Source: Pseudomonas floridensis (GTDB lineage: Bacteria > Pseudomonadota > Gammaproteobacteria > Pseudomonadales > Pseudomonadaceae). Taken from it: a stretch of 41,427 nt of DNA. Made by a program: the position numbers and the translations under genes. Positions 34,066 through 41,427 of the stretch are shown here, piece by piece (position 1 is the first letter of the stretch; every line of letters starts with the position of its first letter). The DNA is taken from positions 1-41,427 of the forward strand of contig NZ_MUIO01000020.1 in the NCBI RefSeq assembly GCF_002087235.1, given 5' to 3'. The notes under the pieces were generated by a model. It worked only from the letters and a program-made list of their open reading frames with translations, had not been told where the DNA came from and ran no database searches.

Positions 34066-34929
34066 TCAATTCTTCGCGACGGCGGGTTTGTCCGTCGTCG
34101 GCGCTGCCTGTTCACGCCAGCCAACCGCAAGGCCGTTGGCGTAACGCAGGTCGACGCGCGCAATATTCGTGATTTGGTCTTTAAGCGTCTTGTCGTAAAT
34201 CGCGATGAAGCGGCGCATTTTTTCGACGAGATGGTCGCGTCCCAGCAACAATTCGATACCCGGCCCGGCACTACCAGCACCTGTTGTCAGGAACCAGCTG
34301 CCACGCTCGCGCAATTCCAGGCGCACGATGGAGAACCCCATGGGGCGCAACATCTGACTCAACACCTGATACTGCTGCATCACCTGTTGCTGGGCCCGCT
34401 GCGGGCCGAACAACTGGGGAAGATGTTCATAGTTGGACAGTTCACGCGGCGTGAAAGCCTGCCCCTGGTTGTTCAGCAGCGCCTCGTCACCCCAACGGGC
34501 CACGGGCAACTGCTCTTCCAGGCGAATCACCACCTGGTCCGGCCACACGCGCCGGACTTCGGCGTGTGCAATCCATGGCATCTGTTCAAGCTCGGTGCGC
34601 ATGGCGGCCAGGTCGATCTTGAAGAAGCTCGACGCCACGAACGGCGCAATCCGTTGCTGCACGGCCTGCTGACTGATGTAACTCAGATCGCCCTGCACGT
34701 TGATGCGGGTGATAGGGCGGTCTGCGTAAGGCATGATGCGCAGGGCCGCTTCATAGGTGCCGAAGCCCAGAACCACCAGCATGACCGGCCAGAACAGACG
34801 CTTCAAAAAACCGAAGCTCGGTTTGGGCATGCGCGCAGACAGCGGCTCCTTGGCCACCATCCGGCTGGCGCCACGAGGCACCGGCTTGCGGCCGGGAGCG
34901 GGTGGCTGATGGCGTGCCGAAGCGTTCAT
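34066..34929 (-). CDS. ftsQ: Cell division protein FtsQ
   Basis: FtsQ is a bitopic division protein that links early cytosolic and late periplasmic parts of the divisome through FtsB and FtsL. The 287-residue protein has a basic Pro/Arg-rich cytosolic N-terminus (about 1-40), one transmembrane helix (about 44-66, [17 protein letters not shown]), and a POTRA domain starting near [15 protein letters not shown]. The FtsQ beta domain follows ([17 protein letters not shown] near the end). The start at 34929 is 3 nt from the ddl stop, so the genes are tightly coupled. No anomalies are seen. Confidence 0.97.
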   Translation of the reverse strand: MNASARHQPPAPGRKPVPRGASRMVAKEPLSARMPKPSFGFLKRLFWPVMLVVLGFGTYEAALRIMPYADRPITRINVQGDLSYISQQAVQQRIAPFVASSFFKIDLAAMRTELEQMPWIAHAEVRRVWPDQVVIRLEEQLPVARWGDEALLNNQGQAFTPRELSNYEHLPQLFGPQRAQQQVMQQYQVLSQMLRPMGFSIVRLELRERGSWFLTTGAGSAGPGIELLLGRDHLVEKMRRFIAIYDKTLKDQITNIARVDLRYANGLAVGWREQAAPTTDKPAVAKN

Positions 34930-34932
34930 GCC

Positions 34933-37341
<2,409 letters not shown>

Positions 37342-37349
<8 letters not shown>

Positions 37350-38412
37350 TGACCACCTCCACACAGACATCGACCACGGTGTTGGTTGCATCGGGCTTGG
37401 CCAGGCGACGTGCCGTGCGGGCCATGCTGTTCAATTGTTCGGGTTGCATCAAAACCTCTTTCAGGCGAGCGGCCATTTCGGCTGCGCCAGTTGTCGCTTG
37501 CGGCATGACGAAGGCTGCGCCTTCGCGGGCCAGATAGTCAGCATTACGTGACTGGTGGTCGTCGATGGCATAAGGCAACGGGATCAACAGCGACGGCAGG
37601 CCGGCGGCCGCCAGTTCGCTGATGGTCAGTGCGCCTGCGCGGCAAACCACCAGATCGGCCCAGCTGTACGCCTGGGCCATGTTCTGGATAAACGGCGCGA
37701 CCTGCGCCTCGACGCCGACGTTGCGGTAACGCTCGGCGGTAATCTCGTCGTGATTCTTGCCCGCCTGATGAAACACTTCCGGACGGATGTCCACAGGCAA
37801 CTGCGCCAAGGCTTCGGGCAACAGCTTGTTCAACGGTTCAGCTCCCAGACTGCCGCCCAGCACCAACAAACGCGCCTTGCGTCCGGCCATTGCCTGACGC
37901 GGGGTTTCCAGGAACAGCTCGACCCGCACCGGATTGCCGGTGGTGCGGCGCTTGCTCGAGGCGGCAAAGGTGTTCGGGAAGGCTTCGCACACGCGGCTGG
38001 CGAAGGACACCAGGCTGCGATTGGCTGTGCCAGCGACCGCGTTCTGCTCGTGGATGATCAACGGCACGCCCGCCAGCTTCGCGGCCAGACCGCCAGGGCC
38101 TGTCACATACCCGCCGAAACCGACCACACAGGCAGGCTTGAGCTCGCGAACGATCTTGCGCGCCTGCATCAATGCCTTGAACAGCATCAGTGGCGCCTTG
38201 AGCAGAGAAAGGCGGCCCTTGCCACGCAATCCGGTGACATTGATCAGGTGCAGCGGCAGACCGGCCTGCGGAACGAGTTCATTCTCGATCCCGCGCGGCG
38301 TGCCCAGCCAATGAACCTTGTAGCCACGCGCCTGGAATTCGCGGGCGCAGGCCAGCGCCGGGAAGACATGCCCGCCAGTGCCGCCCGCCATGATCAGCAC
38401 ATTAGCGTCCAT
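37342..38412 (-). CDS. murG: Lipid II synthase MurG (GlcNAc transferase)
   Basis: MurG is a peripheral inner-membrane GT-B glycosyltransferase that adds GlcNAc to lipid I, making lipid II. The 356-residue protein shows the N-terminal glycine loop GGTGGH (10-15), [12 protein letters not shown], the second glycine loop [13 protein letters not shown], and the donor-site region [24 protein letters not shown]. The start at 38412 follows GAGGAG and overlaps the ftsW end by 11 nt. All are standard for the dcw cluster. Confidence 0.98.
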
Positions 38413-39616
38413 GAGGCGTCTCCTCGGCGAAGTCGCTCTCTTTGAACTCGGTCTCTTCGCTGCCCATGTTGTTGCGCGATTCCCATTCGATGCGCAGCAG
38501 CAGGCCCAGACTGGCGCAGCAGATCACCAGCGAGCTGCCGCCGTAGCTGAGGAAAGGCAAGGTCAAACCCTTGGTCGGCAACAGACCGACGTTCACGCCG
38601 ATGTTGATCAGGAACTGACCGATCCACAGGAACGACAGACCGTAGGCGACGTAGGCGCCGAAGAACTGTTTGGCCCTTTCCGCCCACATACCGATGTACA
38701 TCCCGCGGATACTGACGAACAGGAACAGCGCAACGGTGAGCAACGAACCTACGACGCCCAGTTCTTCGGCCAGCACGGAAAACACGAAGTCTGTGTGCGC
38801 TTCCGGCAGATAGAATTGCTTCTGGACGCTGTTGCCCAGCCCGACGCCGAACCACTCGCCGCGCCCGAAGGCGATCAGCGCCTGGGTGAGTTGGTAGCCG
38901 GAACCGAACTGGTCGGCCCACGGGTCGGTAAAGTTGGTCAGACGTGCCATACGGTAAGGCTGTGCCTGAACCAGCACCACCACGGAGGCCACTGCCAGCA
39001 CCACCATCAGCGAGAAACGGAATAGCCCGACGCCGCCAAGGAACAGCATCGCCGCGGCGGCGCCCATCATCACGACGGTGGCACCGAAGTCCGGTTCCAT
39101 CAGCAGCAGGCCGGCCATTGGCAGCAGCACGATGAACGGCTTGAAGAAGCCCATCCAGCTTTCGCGCACTTCCTGCTGACGACGAATCAGGTAACCGGCC
39201 AGAAAGATAACCACGAACACCTTGGCGATTTCCGATGGCTGGACGTTGAACGCGCCGAAGCCGATCCAGCGCATAGAACCGTTGACTTCGCGGCCGATCC
39301 CCGGCACCAGCACCAGCAAAAGTAGGCCGAATGCGCCGATCAGCATCAGCCAGCCCAGACGCTGCCAGGTGGCCACTGGAATCATCATGGTCACGCCACA
39401 CGCGCCCAGACCGATCAACAGATAGACCAGGTGGCGGGTCATCATGTACAGCGTATTGCCCGACTGCACGGCAGCCACTTCCGACGATGCAGACGTAATC
39501 ATCACCAGACCGAGGCCCAGCAAGGCAAGGCAGCCCACCAGCATCGGGAAGTCGAGGTCAATGCCCCGTCCGCTGATCAGGGGCGATGGATACGGCTTGA
39601 TCACACCGAAGATCAT
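38402..39616 (-). CDS. ftsW: Septal peptidoglycan polymerase FtsW (SEDS)
   Basis: FtsW is a SEDS-family membrane glycosyltransferase that polymerises lipid II at the septum with its partner FtsI. The 404-residue protein has about ten transmembrane helices and the family signatures SMRWIGFGAFNVQPSEIAK, DFGATVVMM (with the conserved Asp), GVGLGNSVQK and LPEAHTDFVFSVLAEELG, the last two flanking the extracytoplasmic loop. The ATG at 39616 is chosen because GGAG lies 8 nt upstream and it overlaps the murD stop as ATGA; a GTG three codons earlier is the alternative. Confidence 0.97.
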   Translation of the reverse strand: MIFGVIKPYPSPLISGRGIDLDFPMLVGCLALLGLGLVMITSASSEVAAVQSGNTLYMMTRHLVYLLIGLGACGVTMMIPVATWQRLGWLMLIGAFGLLLLVLVPGIGREVNGSMRWIGFGAFNVQPSEIAKVFVVIFLAGYLIRRQQEVRESWMGFFKPFIVLLPMAGLLLMEPDFGATVVMMGAAAAMLFLGGVGLFRFSLMVVLAVASVVVLVQAQPYRMARLTNFTDPWADQFGSGYQLTQALIAFGRGEWFGVGLGNSVQKQFYLPEAHTDFVFSVLAEELGVVGSLLTVALFLFVSIRGMYIGMWAERAKQFFGAYVAYGLSFLWIGQFLINIGVNVGLLPTKGLTLPFLSYGGSSLVICCASLGLLLRIEWESRNNMGSEETEFKESDFAEETPHGR

Positions 39617-40959
39617 GACAAGCACTCCACTGCCTGCGCGAACACGCGTCCGCGCTCTTCATAATTCTTGAACATGTCCAGGCTGGCGCAGGCGGGAGAC
39701 AGCAATACGGCATCGCCGGCCTGCGCCAGTTCGGCGCTACGCTCGACCGCTGCCTGTAGCGTGTCGACACGCACCAATCGGGTAGCATTGCCCAAGGCCT
39801 CGGCGAGGCGATCGGCGTCACGACCGAGCAACACAACGCTGCGGCAATGCGCGGCAACTGCGCTGCGCAGACCACTGAAATCGGCGCCCTTACCGTCGCC
39901 ACCGGCGATCAGCACCAGCTTGCCGGGAATGTCAGCGCCCAGACCTTCGATGGCCGCCAGCGCGGCACCAACGTTGGTGGCCTTGGAATCGTTGTAGTAG
40001 TGCACGCCGCCCAGTTCACGAACCCACTGGCAGCGATGCTCCAGACCGGTAAATTCGCGCAGGGCTGACAGCATGGCATCGAACGGCAGGCCAACCGCAT
40101 GACCCAGCGCCAGAGCCGCCAAAGCGTTGGCCTGATTGTGCGCGCCGCGCATCTTGAGTTCGCGAACCGGCATCAGGTTTTCGAACTGGAATGCCAGGTA
40201 CTTCTCGCCATTCTCTTCACGCAGGCCAAACCCGTGGAAATCCGGCTTGTTCAGGCCGAACGTCCAGCACGGCAGACCTTCACCGATCAACGGACGAGAC
40301 AACGCATCCTGACGGTTGACCACCACTTGCCGCGCGCCACGGAAGATCCGGTGCTTGGCCAGGTGATACGCAGGCAGACCGCTGTAACGGTCCATGTGGT
40401 CTTCACTGATGTTCAGCACGGTGGCCACTTCGGCGTTGAGCTGATCGGTAGTTTCCAGTTGAAAGCTGGACAGTTCCATCACATACAGCTCGACGTCGTC
40501 ACTGAGCAGATCCAGCGCTGGCGTTCCCAGATTGCCGCCCACTGCGACACGCTTGCCCGCAACCAACGCCATTTCACCCACCAGCGTGGTGACGGTGCTT
40601 TTAGCATTGGAACCGGTAATGGCCACGATCGGCGCTTTGGCGTAACGCGCGAACAGCTCGATGTCACCCGCCATCTTCACGCCACGTGCCTGCGCCTGCT
40701 GCAAGGCTGGCGTGGCAAGGGCGAGACCGGGGCTGACGTAAAGCTCGTCGGCCCGGCAGAGAAAGTCCACGTCCAGCTCGCCACACCGCACCTCAACCTG
40801 CGGATAGTCACGACACAAGGTCGCCAGTTCCGGCGGATTCTCCCGCGTGTCGGCCACGGCAAAGGACACGCCCCGGTTCGCCAGGAAGCGAACCAGGGAC
40901 ATGCCGCTTTTGCCTAGACCCACGACAATGCGGAAGCGGTCGGAAACGATCAGGGACAC
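39613..40959 (-). CDS. murD: UDP-N-acetylmuramoylalanine--D-glutamate ligase MurD
   Basis: MurD adds D-Glu to UDP-MurNAc-L-Ala. The 448-residue Mur ligase shows the N-terminal VVGLGKSGMSLVRFL, the ATP loop TGSNAKST (115-122; the Asn-Ala variant in place of TNGKST is, as I recall, usual in pseudomonads), ELSSFQLETT, NISEDHMDRY and NDSKATNVGAALAA. Translation begins at GTG 40959 with GAGG upstream, 5 nt after mraY. It ends in an ATGA overlap with ftsW. Confidence 0.97.
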   Translation of the reverse strand: MSLIVSDRFRIVVGLGKSGMSLVRFLANRGVSFAVADTRENPPELATLCRDYPQVEVRCGELDVDFLCRADELYVSPGLALATPALQQAQARGVKMAGDIELFARYAKAPIVAITGSNAKSTVTTLVGEMALVAGKRVAVGGNLGTPALDLLSDDVELYVMELSSFQLETTDQLNAEVATVLNISEDHMDRYSGLPAYHLAKHRIFRGARQVVVNRQDALSRPLIGEGLPCWTFGLNKPDFHGFGLREENGEKYLAFQFENLMPVRELKMRGAHNQANALAALALGHAVGLPFDAMLSALREFTGLEHRCQWVRELGGVHYYNDSKATNVGAALAAIEGLGADIPGKLVLIAGGDGKGADFSGLRSAVAAHCRSVVLLGRDADRLAEALGNATRLVRVDTLQAAVERSAELAQAGDAVLLSPACASLDMFKNYEERGRVFAQAVECLS

Positions 40960-40964
40960 TCGCT

Positions 40965-41427
40965 CTACCTCAGTTTCAGCGTGGCAAGGCCGATCAGCAC
41001 CAGAATCACGGTGATGATCCAGAAACGGACGATCACGCGTGGTTCGGGCCAGCCTTTGAGTTCAAAGTGGTGGTGAATGGGCGCCATGCGGAAAACCCGG
41101 CGACCGGTCAGTTTGAAAGAGGCAACCTGAATGACCACTGACAGGGTTTCCATCACGAACACACCGCCCATGATGAACAGCACGATTTCCTGACGAACGA
41201 TCACGGCCATGGTCCCCAGCGCAGCGCCCAGCGCCAGTGCGCCGACGTCACCCATGAACACCTGCGCCGGGTAGGTGTTGAACCACAGGAACCCCAGTCC
41301 CGCGCCGATCAGCGCTCCGGAGAACACGATCAGCTCGCCCGCCCCCGGCACGTACGGAATCAGCAGGTATTCGGCGAATTTCACGTTACCCGACAGGTAG
41401 CAGAAGATGCCCAGCGCACCGCCGACC
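40965..41427 (-). CDS. mraY: Phospho-MurNAc-pentapeptide translocase MraY (3' part, cut by window edge)
   Basis: MraY transfers phospho-MurNAc-pentapeptide to undecaprenyl phosphate, making lipid I at the inner membrane. Only the C-terminal 153 codons are in the window and the 5' end lies beyond 41427. The fragment contains the catalytic Asp motif [13 protein letters not shown], the HHH loop [12 protein letters not shown], and several transmembrane helices, ending in IGLATLKLR. It is followed 5 nt later by murD, so the cluster continues without a break to the right. Confidence 0.97.
   Translation of the reverse strand, partial: VGGALGIFCYLSGNVKFAEYLLIPYVPGAGELIVFSGALIGAGLGFLWFNTYPAQVFMGDVGALALGAALGTMAVIVRQEIVLFIMGGVFVMETLSVVIQVASFKLTGRRVFRMAPIHHHFELKGWPEPRVIVRFWIITVILVLIGLATLKLR

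Overview
The window is a piece of a Pseudomonas chromosome. The left end carries groES-groEL and the right end carries the 3' part of the division and cell-wall (dcw) cluster in the order mraY-murD-ftsW-murG-murC-ddl-ftsQ-ftsA-ftsZ-lpxC. Between them lie ampG, a MscS-type channel, yajQ, panE, a sensor kinase, a PduO-type adenosyltransferase, a Nudix-ThiE fusion, a glutathione S-transferase, argJ, secA and dciA. This backbone order matches, from memory, the groEL-to-mraY block of P. aeruginosa PAO1. GC-rich sequence, high GC at third codon positions and Pseudomonas-type REP palindromes agree. Assignment to the P. syringae lineage is only an inference.

Layout. 1-6.1 kb: the chaperonin operon (minus strand) with a candidate heat-shock promoter, fxsA with a UUCG-loop terminator, a HugZ-like FMN protein, a short-chain dehydrogenase, a DUF481 outer-membrane protein and an alkyltransferase-like (ATL) DNA-repair protein. 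6.1-7.7 kb: ampG. 8.0-15.9 kb: an accessory type VI secretion cargo module with no core secretion genes. Here vgrG, a Tle3-type lipase, a Tla3-type adapter and a PAAR protein overlap stop-to-start. They are followed by a frameshifted two-helix membrane peptide and an exported protein that is the best candidate immunity factor. 15.9-21.1 kb: housekeeping genes. 21.18-21.65 kb: four 117-bp tandem units built of inverted REP pairs. 21.7-28.2 kb: Nudix-ThiE fusion, GST, argJ, secA and the divergent dciA. 28.2-30.5 kb: a second accessory patch with a hybrid sensor kinase that has an RpfC/PA1396-like membrane sensor region, followed by about 700 bp of decayed sequence. 30.5 kb to the end: lpxC and the dcw cluster, tightly packed on the minus strand and running off the right edge inside mraY.

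How the genes work together. The dcw genes make lipid II (MraY, MurG, MurC, MurD, Ddl) and build the divisome (FtsW, FtsQ, FtsA, FtsZ). LpxC commits UDP-GlcNAc derivatives to lipid A and AmpG recycles muropeptides, so much of the window serves the envelope. The T6SS module would load a phospholipase on a VgrG/PAAR spike with help from the Tla3 adapter. The most noteworthy signals are this module (mosaic adapter, broken small membrane gene, candidate periplasmic immunity protein), the putative fatty-acid-signal sensor beside gene remnants, and the regular 117-bp REP array.
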